This document shows, piece after piece, positions 26,428-34,515 of a stretch of 38,507 bases of DNA. A program made the translations under genes and the position numbers. Position 1 is the first letter of the stretch, and each line of letters begins with the position of its first letter. This DNA comes from Alistipes sp. (GTDB taxonomy: Bacteria; Bacteroidota; Bacteroidia; Bacteroidales; Rikenellaceae), in NCBI GenBank assembly GCA_017646625.1, contig JAGCMF010000026.1, forward strand, positions 1 through 38,507. The letters are read 5' to 3'. The notes under the pieces are model-generated. The model saw nothing but the letters and a program-made list of their open reading frames with translations, made no database searches and was not told the DNA's origin.

Positions 26428-27767
26428 TGCTTAAGCGTATGAATATTATGAGATTGAATAGATTATTCACACTTCTTGCCATCAGCATTATGTCTGTGGC
26501 ATGCTACGAGGACTTCACCAGTGTGCCTCCTCGTGAACTATATACAGATGCCTCATTTGAGGAGCAGTTCCCCGAAGCTGAACGTATCACCATCGCAGAG
26601 TTGAAGTATGCATTTGGCACTATCAGCAATACGGGTGTAAATAGTGGCTGGAACAATACTATCTATAAGCTTATTGGTGAGGATATCTTCGCTGGTCACG
26701 ATGTCTATATCAAGGGTAAGGTTACTACTGATGATGAGGAGGGTAACGTATATAAGTCACTCTACATCCAGGATGAAACCTCTGGTATCGAGCTTAAGCT
26801 CAATAACAACGTGGGTCTTCGTTATAAGAAGGGCTCATGGGTATATGTGCGCCTTACAGGTCTATACCTTGGTAACTACCGTATGATGTTGTCGTTGGGT
26901 GGCCCTCCATCAGAGTCGTACAACAAGGCGGAAGAGCATAAGTACTATGCTAACTCAAACATCGAGCTTCAAGAGGTTATCGACCGTCATGTCTTCCCTG
27001 GCCGTAAGGTTGATGGTGGCCTTAAGGTTGGTGACTTCGATGAGTGGTTGCGCTACTCACCAAATGTAGATATCATCACCGTTACTCCTGATAACTACGA
27101 GCAGGTATTCTCGCCCGCAAAGATTGAGATGGAGGGTAAGTTCTATGGCACGGAGAAGACCGATAGCAATGGCATTAAGTATCAGACTTTTGAGATCTCG
27201 CAGCGCGAGCTTATGTTTGGTCGTCTTATGCGCTTTGAGGGTGTTGAGTGTCATTATGCTGGTGTCACTAACCAGGATGGTGTTACCAACCCAGGTTTGA
27301 AGAGTGGCTCATTTGAGAATATATACCCCAGCTGGTTGTATACCGACCCACGTCCTACGGTGTCGAAGCCTTGGTATCATTGGGCGTATAAGGAGGATAT
27401 CACAGGTCGTAGCCTCTATGGCTCTGTGCTCTTCACCTATAATACTGCCGCTACGGTATGCTCTGCTAATGGTGTCTATGCACTCCGTACAAGTGGGTAT
27501 TCACGCTTTGCACGTCGTAACGTATGCAAGGATGGTGAGAAGGCGACAATCATGGCTATCTATGGCATCTATGCGCAGCGTTCAGACTATGCTGGTAACG
27601 CTAACGACTATGCATCGTACCAGCTCACAATCAGCAGTTTCTCGGATATAGAGTTTGAGAATGGCGAGGATGCGCTGCTTACTGATGAGCAGGTTGCAGC
27701 TATGACAACTGAAGATATGAAGACTGTGCCCTGGATTGATGAGGAGGGCGAGTCTGATATACTCTAA
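26427..27767 (+). CDS. DUF5689 domain lipoprotein
   Basis: The 446-residue protein has a lipoprotein signal ending IMSVAC. It matches DUF5689 by memory: an OB-like beta domain with FAGHDVYIKGKVTTDDEEGN, SLYIQDETSGIELKLN, and VYVRLTGLYLGNYRMMLSLG. A C-terminal part (about 290-446) is beta-rich and Trp/Tyr-rich. The OB-like build echoes the two OB folds of the first gene. Its start overlaps the receptor stop by one base (TAATG), a strong sign of coupled translation, so it may act as the receptor's outer lid or substrate binder. Later ATGs at 26439 and 26448 are possible starts with a cleaner signal peptide. The function is otherwise unknown. Confidence 0.82.
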   Translation: MLKRMNIMRLNRLFTLLAISIMSVACYEDFTSVPPRELYTDASFEEQFPEAERITIAELKYAFGTISNTGVNSGWNNTIYKLIGEDIFAGHDVYIKGKVTTDDEEGNVYKSLYIQDETSGIELKLNNNVGLRYKKGSWVYVRLTGLYLGNYRMMLSLGGPPSESYNKAEEHKYYANSNIELQEVIDRHVFPGRKVDGGLKVGDFDEWLRYSPNVDIITVTPDNYEQVFSPAKIEMEGKFYGTEKTDSNGIKYQTFEISQRELMFGRLMRFEGVECHYAGVTNQDGVTNPGLKSGSFENIYPSWLYTDPRPTVSKPWYHWAYKEDITGRSLYGSVLFTYNTAATVCSANGVYALRTSGYSRFARRNVCKDGEKATIMAIYGIYAQRSDYAGNANDYASYQLTISSFSDIEFENGEDALLTDEQVAAMTTEDMKTVPWIDEEGESDIL

Positions 27768-27786
27768 TGTAGGGTAGATGTTTCGG

Positions 27787-27818
27787 ATATGCGGAGGATT
27801 AATTGGTCCTCCGCATAT
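27787..27818 (+). terminator. Terminator of the nuclease/receptor locus
   Basis: A 12-bp perfect stem (ATATGCGGAGGA / TCCTCCGCATAT) with an 8-base loop is followed by TTCTTTGTTT. It lies 20 bases after the DUF5689 stop. Confidence 0.85.
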
Positions 27819-27879
27819 TCTTTGTTTATGAATATGTGATTTGTGGTGATATAGAGTTGTGTGGTAAGAAAATAATCTC

Positions 27880-27887
27880 TATATTTG
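27880..27887 (+). promoter_or_regulatory. -7 promoter box for the small membrane protein gene
   Basis: TATATTTG matches the consensus and lies 30 bases before the ATG at 27918. Confidence 0.6.
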
Positions 27888-27917
27888 TATCAGTTATAAA
27901 CCTTATTTATTTGAGTC

Positions 27918-28319
27918 ATGGGTAAAAATGTTAAAGAAAAGCTGAAATATGTGGTCTTTGTATTGTCCTTGGGCGTTGCTTTTGGTTTATTGGTGTATCT
28001 GCTTGAGGGCCTTGGCTTTTTAGGTCATCTATCGTGGTATGAGACGTTAGTTATCCCCGTATCGTTGACACTGCTTCTGTATGTTGTGCATCGTTATATC
28101 TGTAAGGATAACACCTCGTGGTTTGGTAGGCTTGTAAATATTAGCATGAAGGTTATGTTCTATGCGACCATCATCTTCATTGTTTATGTAGGTTTAGAGT
28201 GGTGTTTCGCCTCTACTGATGCCGACTTTAGTGGCGTTGTTTGGGAGAGGATACTTTTGGTGAGTATATGTGTAAGTGCTGTCGTTAAGATTAATGACAA
28301 CAAAAACAGCAAGGAATAA
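27918..28319 (+). CDS. Small membrane protein of unknown function
   Basis: I do not recognise this 133-residue protein. Hydropathy by eye gives about four membrane helices: 11-33 (VVFVLSLGVAFGLLVYLL), 44-62 (LVIPVSLTLLLYVVH), 76-98 (MKVMFYATIIFIVYVGLEW) and 110-124 (ILLVSICVSAVVKI). The N-terminus is basic (MGKNVKEKLK) and the C-terminus is polar and charged. It has its own promoter box and terminator, so it is a single-gene transcript with no functional link to the locus before it. A real gene is supported by those signals and by the regular coding pattern. Confidence 0.75.
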   Translation: MGKNVKEKLKYVVFVLSLGVAFGLLVYLLEGLGFLGHLSWYETLVIPVSLTLLLYVVHRYICKDNTSWFGRLVNISMKVMFYATIIFIVYVGLEWCFASTDADFSGVVWERILLVSICVSAVVKINDNKNSKE

Positions 28320-28336
28320 CATATATATCTATCTTG

Positions 28337-28369
28337 TAGGCCTGTAAGACATAATGTTTTACAGGCCTA
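28337..28369. terminator. Terminator between the membrane protein and exporter genes
   Basis: An 11-bp stem (TAGGCCTGTAA / TTACAGGCCTA) is followed by TTTTGTTATT on the plus strand. It lies between convergent genes and may also serve the minus-strand DMT exporter gene, whose side is AT-rich too. Confidence 0.75.
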
Positions 28370-28418
28370 TTTTGTTATTGGTTGGTTGGTTGGAGGATTG
28401 CTCTATTCATATCTAAAC

Positions 28419-29330
28419 CTAATTTTGTGTCTCTCGTTTTGTCCTCTGGTAGGATGATATAACCATCCAAACGCCAATGAAGAGCATGGCGGCGAAGAGT
28501 AGGGTGTCGGCATGTAGCTTGTCGAGTCCCATTGCCACGGATAGTGCTACGGCGAGGAGAGGTTGTATGTAGGTGTATGTGCTCGATACTGTCGGCTGCA
28601 AGTAGCGTAGTGAGTAGTTTAGGAGTAGGTTGGGTAGGTATGTTGGCACTATGAGCACGAATGCTGTGGCGAGCCATAGCTTGGTGTTCATGTCGTGAAA
28701 GTCTATCTCTATTACGGAGTCCATGCCTATGGGTAGCATCACCACGGCAGATATGGTGTATATGGCACGTAGTATTGTTGTTATGCGGTATTTGGCGGCT
28801 AAAGGTCTGAAGAATACCATGTAAAGTGCTGTTACCATGCCACTGCATATCATCATAATGTTGCCTCCTATCTCGGAGTTGGTGTGAGAGGGTGAGTCAC
28901 TCGTTACGACTATAGCTACAGCACCCGCAAAGCCAATAATAAGTCCTGCGACTTTGCGTGTTGTTAGCCTATCCACGCGTGCTACAACCGACATTATGAG
29001 TACTATGAGTGGTACTATGGTTGATATTATGGAGCCATCAATGGGCGATGTGCGCGATAGTCCAAACATCATCATCAGCTTGCGTGTCATGCCCATGAGC
29101 AGTGAGGCGATGATTATTATCCCCCAATCCTTTTTGTCGATACGTTCACATCCCTCCCATAGTGTGGGTAGCCACGATAGTGCTGCTGCCACGATTAGCG
29201 ATGCTGTCACCATGGCTAATGGCTCAATATATTTGCCCAATAATAGGTTGTAGAATGGGTAGTCACAAGCCCAAACGATGTTACACCCAATCAGTGCTAT
29301 GTGTGCTCTTATAGCTCCTCTCTTTTCCAT
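28419..29330 (-). CDS. DMT/EamA family transporter
   Basis: This 303-residue protein is almost wholly hydrophobic, with about ten membrane helices arranged as two EamA repeats. The first repeat starts HIALIGCNIVWACDYPFYNL. The second includes IGGNIMMICSGMVTALYMVF and ends YTYIQPLLAVALSVAMG, a typical DMT phrase before the last helix. Such proteins export or exchange small metabolites such as amino acids; the substrate cannot be read from sequence. It lies 40 bases after the SDR gene and is probably the last gene of that operon. Confidence 0.88.
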   Translation of the reverse strand: MEKRGAIRAHIALIGCNIVWACDYPFYNLLLGKYIEPLAMVTASLIVAAALSWLPTLWEGCERIDKKDWGIIIIASLLMGMTRKLMMMFGLSRTSPIDGSIISTIVPLIVLIMSVVARVDRLTTRKVAGLIIGFAGAVAIVVTSDSPSHTNSEIGGNIMMICSGMVTALYMVFFRPLAAKYRITTILRAIYTISAVVMLPIGMDSVIEIDFHDMNTKLWLATAFVLIVPTYLPNLLLNYSLRYLQPTVSSTYTYIQPLLAVALSVAMGLDKLHADTLLFAAMLFIGVWMVISSYQRTKRETQN

Positions 29331-29370
29331 GCTTTGGCGTGCGACAATAATTACGCCAAAGAGGGATATG

Positions 29371-30114
29371 TTATTGCTGCTCCTCCTCGGGGTATATCAT
29401 CTTCTTTGTTACGCCGCCATCTACGGTTATACATTCGCCATTAATGAAGTTGCTCTTATGGTCACATAGGAAGAGGCATGTGTGTGCTATATCTTCTGCG
29501 CGACCGACCCTTCCCGAGAGGTGAAATGCATGGTCTTCGGGGCGCAGTATCTCACTCTCGTTTACGCTTATCCATCCGGGTGCTATGCAGTTTACGGTGA
29601 TGTTGTATGGGGCGAGGGATACTGCCAGTGCGTGTGTTAACGACCATATGCCACCCTTCGATGCGGAGTATGCCTCTGTCCCCGCCTCGCTTTGTAGGTA
29701 GCGCGTCGAGCATATGTTCACTATGCGGCCATAGCTGTTCGTGGCGTGCATCTTCTTTCGATGCATGGCCAGCATGCGTGAGGTGATGAATGCTGGGCGT
29801 AGGTTTGTGTTTATAACCCTGTCGAAGTGCTCTACTGTGGTGTCGGTGATAGGCTCAAACCCGCCGATGCCTACATTGTTAACTATGATGTCTATATCCT
29901 CCCACCTATCAAATAACGTCTGCATAGTCCCCTCTAATGCCTCCTTGTCGCACACGTCGAGGGCGAAGAACTCTGCACCTGTGGCTGCGGCTACATCGTT
30001 GCCGCGTGATGTATCAATGTCGCAAAAGGCAACCTTGTCGCCATGTTTGGTAAATGCCTCTACTATTGCGCGGCCTATGCCGTGTCCTCCTCCTGTGATA
30101 AATACTCGTCGCAT
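29371..30114 (-). CDS. SDR family NAD(P)-dependent oxidoreductase
   Basis: The 247-residue protein is a classical short-chain dehydrogenase. The cofactor loop is TGGGHGIG near the N-terminus. An aspartate after beta-2 (AFCDID) favours NAD over NADP. NNVGIGG matches the NNAG motif. The catalytic Ser lies in NICSTRYLQSEAGTEAY, with Tyr149 and Lys153 in YSASK. The C-terminal FINGECITVDGGVTKKM is the usual SDR ending. The substrate is unknown. It lies 34 bases after the GNAT-MGMT gene and before the DMT exporter on the same strand. Confidence 0.92.
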   Translation of the reverse strand: MRRVFITGGGHGIGRAIVEAFTKHGDKVAFCDIDTSRGNDVAAATGAEFFALDVCDKEALEGTMQTLFDRWEDIDIIVNNVGIGGFEPITDTTVEHFDRVINTNLRPAFITSRMLAMHRKKMHATNSYGRIVNICSTRYLQSEAGTEAYSASKGGIWSLTHALAVSLAPYNITVNCIAPGWISVNESEILRPEDHAFHLSGRVGRAEDIAHTCLFLCDHKSNFINGECITVDGGVTKKMIYPEEEQQ

Positions 30115-30148
30115 TATTATGTTGTTTAAAGTGGGTAGTATAACCTTA

Positions 30149-31042
30149 TTATATCTGTGTGTGGTCTATTTTTTTTATCCTCTTTTCCGCCTCAAGTAGT
30201 GTGCGCTTGCGTTCTATAGCCTCGCCGTCGCGCTTACCGTTGTAGCCACCTATTGTGCCATTGGAGGCTATCACGCGGTGACATGGCACATCGGGGGCAA
30301 AGGGATTTCTCTTGAGTGCTTGTCCTATGGCTTGTGCACTACGACATCCTATGCGTCTCGCAAGTTCGCCATATGTAATCGTCTCTCCTTCAGCGGTGTT
30401 TAGTAACTCTATATATACCTTTCGTTGAAAAGGTGTTATGTGTGTAGATAACTCCACACGTTGGTGTATGTCGAGGTCGGTTGTGCGCTGCAGATGCCAC
30501 ATCGTGTGTCCGAAGAATTGGCGTGTTCCTACGCGCTTGAAGCCGAGTGATGAGTATAGCCTCTCGGCTTTAGTGTTTATGCTATCTACGATAAGGCCTA
30601 CGTGTGCGTGTCCATCGCAAAATGCCATCTTGCAGAATGTCTCTATTAGTCTGCTGCCGACGCCCTGACCTCGGAATTGGGGTAGTACAGCTATGGAGTC
30701 GAGGTAGTATTCGCCAGCCTCCGTCTCATCGGTTATTGATGGTGTGCGACCGATTATGTTGCGTAGCACGGTGAATGTCCCCTCGCGCAGTGCGTGGAGG
30801 CGTGCTCCGTCGTATCCAACGACCGCACCTGCTGTAACACCATCAACCTCGGCTATGAGTGCTTGTTGCCAGCTGTATTGGGTATTTTTTGCGCGCACAA
30901 TATGTGAGAGAGTGGTCATGTAGTCCTCACCACAGTAGTCCTTTAGTGCCTTCTGGTCGCCTATGGCTATGGCGACAGCTTGTGCTATGATGCCAGCGTC
31001 GCGTATGGTAGCTCTCCTTACAATGATATTTCTACTCTCCAT
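30149..31042 (-). CDS. GNAT acetyltransferase fused to an O6-methylguanine methyltransferase-like domain
   Basis: The 297 residues hold two domains. Residues 1-165 are GNAT: the acetyl-CoA loop is VLPQFRGQGVGSRL, followed by SLGFKRVG. Residues 195-297 are the DNA-binding/active-site half of MGMT (Ogt): TPFQRKVYIELL, TYGELARRIG, KRNPF, and the acceptor Cys254 in PCHRV. The N-terminal ribonuclease-H-like half of Ogt is absent, so the GNAT domain takes its place. Counting without gaps from the cysteine, the arginine finger of human MGMT (Arg128, 17 residues before Cys145) aligns with Gln237, while Asn246 matches Asn137. The protein may repair or sense alkylated bases, with the acetyl transfer target unknown. 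It heads an operon with the SDR and DMT genes. Confidence 0.88.
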   Translation of the reverse strand: MESRNIIVRRATIRDAGIIAQAVAIAIGDQKALKDYCGEDYMTTLSHIVRAKNTQYSWQQALIAEVDGVTAGAVVGYDGARLHALREGTFTVLRNIIGRTPSITDETEAGEYYLDSIAVLPQFRGQGVGSRLIETFCKMAFCDGHAHVGLIVDSINTKAERLYSSLGFKRVGTRQFFGHTMWHLQRTTDLDIHQRVELSTHITPFQRKVYIELLNTAEGETITYGELARRIGCRSAQAIGQALKRNPFAPDVPCHRVIASNGTIGGYNGKRDGEAIERKRTLLEAEKRIKKIDHTQI

Positions 31043-31046
31043 ACTA

Positions 31047-31054
31047 CAAAATTA
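31047..31054 (-). promoter_or_regulatory. -7 promoter box for the GNAT-MGMT operon
   Basis: The minus strand reads TAATTTTG, matching TAnnTTTG and ending 4 bases before the ATG at 31042. A leaderless transcript is implied if it is used. Confidence 0.45.
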
Positions 31055-31293
31055 CTACAATATTCGATAAAAGCTAACATGGTAGATTTGAATAATGAAA
31101 AATGTTGTATTGCTATTGTTAATATCGGAAAAAATGTTTAAATTTGTTCAATGTAATAGAGTGTATTGCATTGCAATATCGGCGTTCATACCTCCCCCTA
31201 ACCCCTCTAAAAAAGAGATAACGGATTAGATATGTGTTTATATCAGTCAATTGACGTTTTTTTATTGCCTTGTACATTGGTACCCCATAAAAG

Positions 31294-31322
31294 AGACTAC
31301 CCCGCCACTGGCGGGGTAGTCT
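31294..31322 (-). terminator. Terminator of the korAB genes
   Basis: A 13-bp stem (AGACTACCCCGCC / GGCGGGGTAGTCT) with a 3-base loop is followed in the minus direction by CTCTTTTATG. It lies just after the korB stop. Confidence 0.85.
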
Positions 31323-31343
31323 TGTATTGTCAAGTAGGGGTGA

Positions 31344-32375
31344 TTACTTAATCTCCCATGTCTGACCTGAACGGAGAAGGTCGTCAACACACTTAATCTT
31401 TGCAGTTGCCTTAACCTGCTCAACCTGCTCGGCTACCTTAACATCGTATACGTTCTCATCATCAACATCACGGATTACACCTACAGCAACAGGGTACTCT
31501 GGGTACTTCATCGCTGCAAGCATTGTGTGAAGTGTTGTGTCAGCACACTTTGCATCGTGAGTCAATACATCGTCGATGGTGTAACCATCCTCTCCAATAG
31601 TGACGGCCTTAAGGCGCATATTCTCGAATACGAGACCCTTCTGCTTATCCTTGCCGAAGAGCATCTTCTCACCGTGCTTCAACACGATAGTGTGCTCCTC
31701 ACGAGTAGCCTTGTCGCCTGCAAACAATGCATGTGTCTTGTCGTTGAAGATCATACAGTTTACCAACGCCTCGGTAACAGCCATACCCTTATGCTTTGCT
31801 GCTGCGAGCAAGCACTCCTTGGTAAGCATAACCTCCTGGTCAATAGTACGAGCAAAGAATGTACCCTTCGCACCGATAACCAACTCACCAGGTGTGAATG
31901 GCTTCTCAACAGTACCAAATGGAGATGTCTTTGTTATCTTACCAAGCTTTGTTGTTGGTGAGTACTGACCCTTTGTGAGGCCGTAAATCTCATTGTTGAA
32001 CAAGATTACGTTAAGGTCGATATTACGACGGATGGCGTGGATGAAGTGGTTACCACCGATAGCCAACGAGTCACCGTCACCTGTACATACCCATACAGAG
32101 AGGTCTGGGTTTGCAGTCTTGATACCTGTAGCAATAGCATTTGCACGACCGTGGATGGTGTGGAAGCCAAAGGTCTTCATATAGTAGATGAAGCGCGATG
32201 AGCAACCGATACCAGATACGAACGTGAACTTGTTATGTGGCTTACCAAGAGCATCTGCCACCTCGGGCATAGCTCGCTGCACGGCGTTAAGGATGGCGTG
32301 GTCGCCACAGCCTGGACACCACTTTACCTGTTGATCGCTTTTGAAATCAGCGGGTGTATACTTAAATTCTGCCAT
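31344..32375 (-). CDS. korB: 2-oxoacid:ferredoxin oxidoreductase beta subunit (KorB type)
   Basis: The beta subunit binds thiamine pyrophosphate and an iron-sulfur cluster and, with KorA, oxidatively decarboxylates 2-oxoglutarate to succinyl-CoA, reducing ferredoxin. The 343 residues include WCPGCGDH (Cys20, Cys23), then SGIGCSSRF with another cluster cysteine. HGRANAIATGIK and the TPP/magnesium motif GDGDSLAIGGNH ... NNEIYGLTKGQ follow. The length and the pairing with a gamma-alpha fusion fit the two-subunit KorAB enzymes. It starts 33 bases after korA. Pyruvate or other 2-oxoacids remain possible substrates. Confidence 0.93.
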   Translation of the reverse strand: MAEFKYTPADFKSDQQVKWCPGCGDHAILNAVQRAMPEVADALGKPHNKFTFVSGIGCSSRFIYYMKTFGFHTIHGRANAIATGIKTANPDLSVWVCTGDGDSLAIGGNHFIHAIRRNIDLNVILFNNEIYGLTKGQYSPTTKLGKITKTSPFGTVEKPFTPGELVIGAKGTFFARTIDQEVMLTKECLLAAAKHKGMAVTEALVNCMIFNDKTHALFAGDKATREEHTIVLKHGEKMLFGKDKQKGLVFENMRLKAVTIGEDGYTIDDVLTHDAKCADTTLHTMLAAMKYPEYPVAVGVIRDVDDENVYDVKVAEQVEQVKATAKIKCVDDLLRSGQTWEIK

Positions 32376-32408
32376 AGTTTTCTCTATTTTAAGTTATTTG
32401 TGGTGTTT

Positions 32409-34250
32409 TTACAACATTGAGTTTACCTTATCCTTAATCTCGATAACGGTGAATGGCTGACCCTCTGTCTTGCCATATGACTCGATTACAACATCACGGA
32501 ACTGCTGACGGAGGTAACCTGCGAACTGACCCTCGTTCAACTCACATACCACGATGCGCTTGTAGCGCTTCAATGTCTCCTCTACACCCTTCTGCAATGG
32601 GTAGATGTAGTTGAAGTGGAGGTGAGCAACACTCTTGCCCTCATCCTGAAGCTGCTTAACTGCGCTGTGAAGGTGACCGCGTGTACCGCCCCAACCAACA
32701 ACAAGAACATCAGCCTCCTGTGCACCAAATACCTCAATCTCTGGCAACTCGTCGGCAACAAGCTCAACCTTGCGCTTACGTGTTGTTACCATCTCCTGGT
32801 GGTTCTTTGGATCGTGTGAGATAGTACCTCTCAAGTGGTCCTTCTCCAAACCACCGATACGGTGCTCAAGACCCTCCTTGCCTGGGAATGCCCAGCCGCG
32901 TGCAAGCTTCTCGTTGCGCTCGTATGGCAAGAACTCGCCCTCTGTGCGTGGCTCAACAATAGGAGGCACGATAGCAGGGTAGTCTGACATTGAAGGAATC
33001 TTCCATGGCTCTGAACCATTGGCGATGAAACCGTCAGAGAGCAACATTACAGGAGTCATGTGCTCCATAGCAATCTTACCTGCCATGAAGGCATAGTGGA
33101 AGCAGTCGCTTGGTGATGATGCTGCAATGACAACCATAGGACACTCACCATTGCGACCATAGAGAGCCTGGTTAAGGTCACTCTGCTCTGTCTTTGTAGG
33201 AAGACCTGTAGATGGGCCACCACGCTGTACGTCAACAACAACGAGTGGAAGCTCTGCCATAACAGCAAGACCCATAGCCTCACTCTTAAGTGAGATACCA
33301 GGACCAGATGTTGTTGTTACGGCGAAGTTACCAGCATAGGCTGCACCGATAGATGTACATATACCTGCAATCTCATCCTCTGCCTGTACAGTCTTAACAC
33401 CGAGGTCACGACGCTTTGCAAGCTCCTCGAGGATAACTGTAGCTGGAGTGATAGGGTATGAACCGCAGAAGAGTGGAAGACCCGACTTCTCGGCTGCTGC
33501 GCAGAAGCCCCAAGCGGTAGCTGTGTTACCATTGATAGAACGGTAAACGCCCTTCTCGAGCTCTGCAGGAGCTACTGTATAGTTGTTAGCAAACTGGTGT
33601 GTGTTAGCTGCGTAGTTGTAACCAGCCTCGATAACCTTCTTGTTAGCCTCGGCAACCAAAGGATTCTTCTTTGCGAACTTTGAGTCGAGGTAGCTCTTCG
33701 CGTAGTCGTCTGGGCGGTTGTACATCCAGAATACGATACCCAAGGCAAACATATTCTTACACTTAACAATCGCCTTGTTGTCCATGCCGCTATCCTTCAA
33801 TGCCTCCTTTGTCATTGTGGTGATGTCTGGAATAACCACATTGTAGTCCTGGAGGTTAAGCTCGGCGATAGGATCCATGGTCTTGAAACCAGCCTTTGTG
33901 ATGTTCTCCTCTGTCAAGGTGTCGCCATCGATGATGACTGTTGCTGAAGGCTTAAGCCACTTACGGTTAGCAATGAGAGCTGCTGGGTTCATAGCCACGA
34001 GCACATCGCAGTAGTCACCAGGGTTGTCAACACGGCTTGAGCCGATGTGTACCTGGAAACCTGAAACGCCTGCTACTGTTCCCTGTGGTGCGCGAATCTC
34101 GGCAGGGTAATCTGGGAATGTCGAGATGCCATTACCGAACAGTGCTGATGTATCCGAGAAGAGGGTACCGGTGAGCTGCATACCGTCACCTGAGTCACCT
34201 GAAAAACGGATAACCACATCCTGCAACTGCTGTACATTTACGTTGTCCAT
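32409..34250 (-). CDS. korA: 2-oxoacid:ferredoxin oxidoreductase gamma-alpha fusion (KorA type)
   Basis: The 613-residue subunit joins the gamma domain (about 1-190, with RFSGDSGDGMQLTG at the start) to the alpha/pyrimidine domain (about 210-613). The alpha part carries CGSYPITPATVILEEL, VQAEDEIAGICTSIGAAYAG, TTTSGPGISLKSEAMGL and VDVQRGGPSTGLPTKTEQSD, all typical of this family. CoA and the second half of the thiamine pocket are handled here. The two-gene form without a ferredoxin subunit uses free ferredoxin. It is the first gene of a korAB transcript, with a promoter box about 92 bases upstream. Confidence 0.94.
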   Translation of the reverse strand: MDNVNVQQLQDVVIRFSGDSGDGMQLTGTLFSDTSALFGNGISTFPDYPAEIRAPQGTVAGVSGFQVHIGSSRVDNPGDYCDVLVAMNPAALIANRKWLKPSATVIIDGDTLTEENITKAGFKTMDPIAELNLQDYNVVIPDITTMTKEALKDSGMDNKAIVKCKNMFALGIVFWMYNRPDDYAKSYLDSKFAKKNPLVAEANKKVIEAGYNYAANTHQFANNYTVAPAELEKGVYRSINGNTATAWGFCAAAEKSGLPLFCGSYPITPATVILEELAKRRDLGVKTVQAEDEIAGICTSIGAAYAGNFAVTTTSGPGISLKSEAMGLAVMAELPLVVVDVQRGGPSTGLPTKTEQSDLNQALYGRNGECPMVVIAASSPSDCFHYAFMAGKIAMEHMTPVMLLSDGFIANGSEPWKIPSMSDYPAIVPPIVEPRTEGEFLPYERNEKLARGWAFPGKEGLEHRIGGLEKDHLRGTISHDPKNHQEMVTTRKRKVELVADELPEIEVFGAQEADVLVVGWGGTRGHLHSAVKQLQDEGKSVAHLHFNYIYPLQKGVEETLKRYKRIVVCELNEGQFAGYLRQQFRDVVIESYGKTEGQPFTVIEIKDKVNSML

Positions 34251-34342
34251 TGTAGTGAAGTTTGTAGTTTTATGTAATTAGTTTATTGTTTTATTCAATA
34301 GTCATAATGGTGCATCCTCATGGAGGTCACCCTATTTTCACA

Positions 34343-34350
34343 CAAATATA
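34343..34350 (-). promoter_or_regulatory. -7 promoter box for korAB
   Basis: The minus strand reads TATATTTG, a consensus match 92 bases before the korA ATG at 34250. Confidence 0.6.
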
Positions 34351-34379
34351 ATAAAAAAACTCATAGGGTGTATCAAAAA

Positions 34380-34493
34380 TCACGAATAAATTTCTCTTTT
34401 GACACTATTTATCTCTAATACCTCAATTTTTGCGTCAGCAAAGCTCTTCATGTAATACATTACATCTAAAAAATGAGACTTGTCGGCAACCAT
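34380..34493 (-). CDS. Possible 37-codon small ORF after the beta-barrel gene
   Basis: From an ATG at 34493 the minus strand encodes 37 residues (MVADKSHFLDVMYYMKSFAD...) ending in a TGA at 34380. The composition is protein-like and the frame stays open upstream into the barrel gene's 3' end. Its start lies in the loop of the predicted terminator, and it holds the dyad ATGTAAT-AC-ATTACAT (34450-34465), which argue against translation. It could equally be chance. Confidence 0.2.
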   Translation of the reverse strand: MVADKSHFLDVMYYMKSFADAKIEVLEINSVKREIYS

Positions 34494-34505
34494 CAGACAA
34501 GTCTC
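34475..34505 (-). terminator. Terminator of the beta-barrel gene
   Basis: A 10-bp perfect stem (GAGACTTGTC / GACAAGTCTC) with an 11-base loop is followed by ATTTTTTAG in the minus direction. It lies 10 bases after the stop of the gene at 34516. Confidence 0.8.
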
Positions 34506-34515
34506 CCTATTAATA

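Larger units (their letters stand above)
31043..31343. other. Intergenic stretch before the korAB genes' 3' end
   Basis: This 301-base gap contains the promoter box at 31047-31054, a perfect odd palindrome TATTGCA-T-TGCAATA at 31164-31178, a C-rich run (CCTCCCCCTAACCCCTCT) near 31191-31208, and the terminator at 31294-31322. The C-rich run resembles dispersed extragenic repeats in other Bacteroidota genomes. No gene is evident. Confidence 0.4.

Noticed and set aside
23500-27767. A SusC/SusD polysaccharide utilisation pair
   Set aside because: The downstream lipoprotein is beta-rich DUF5689, not a helical SusD protein, and no glycoside hydrolase is nearby.
31190-31300. A tRNA or structured RNA gene in the 300-base gap
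   Set aside because: No cloverleaf-like set of stems was seen; only a palindrome, a C-rich run and a terminator.
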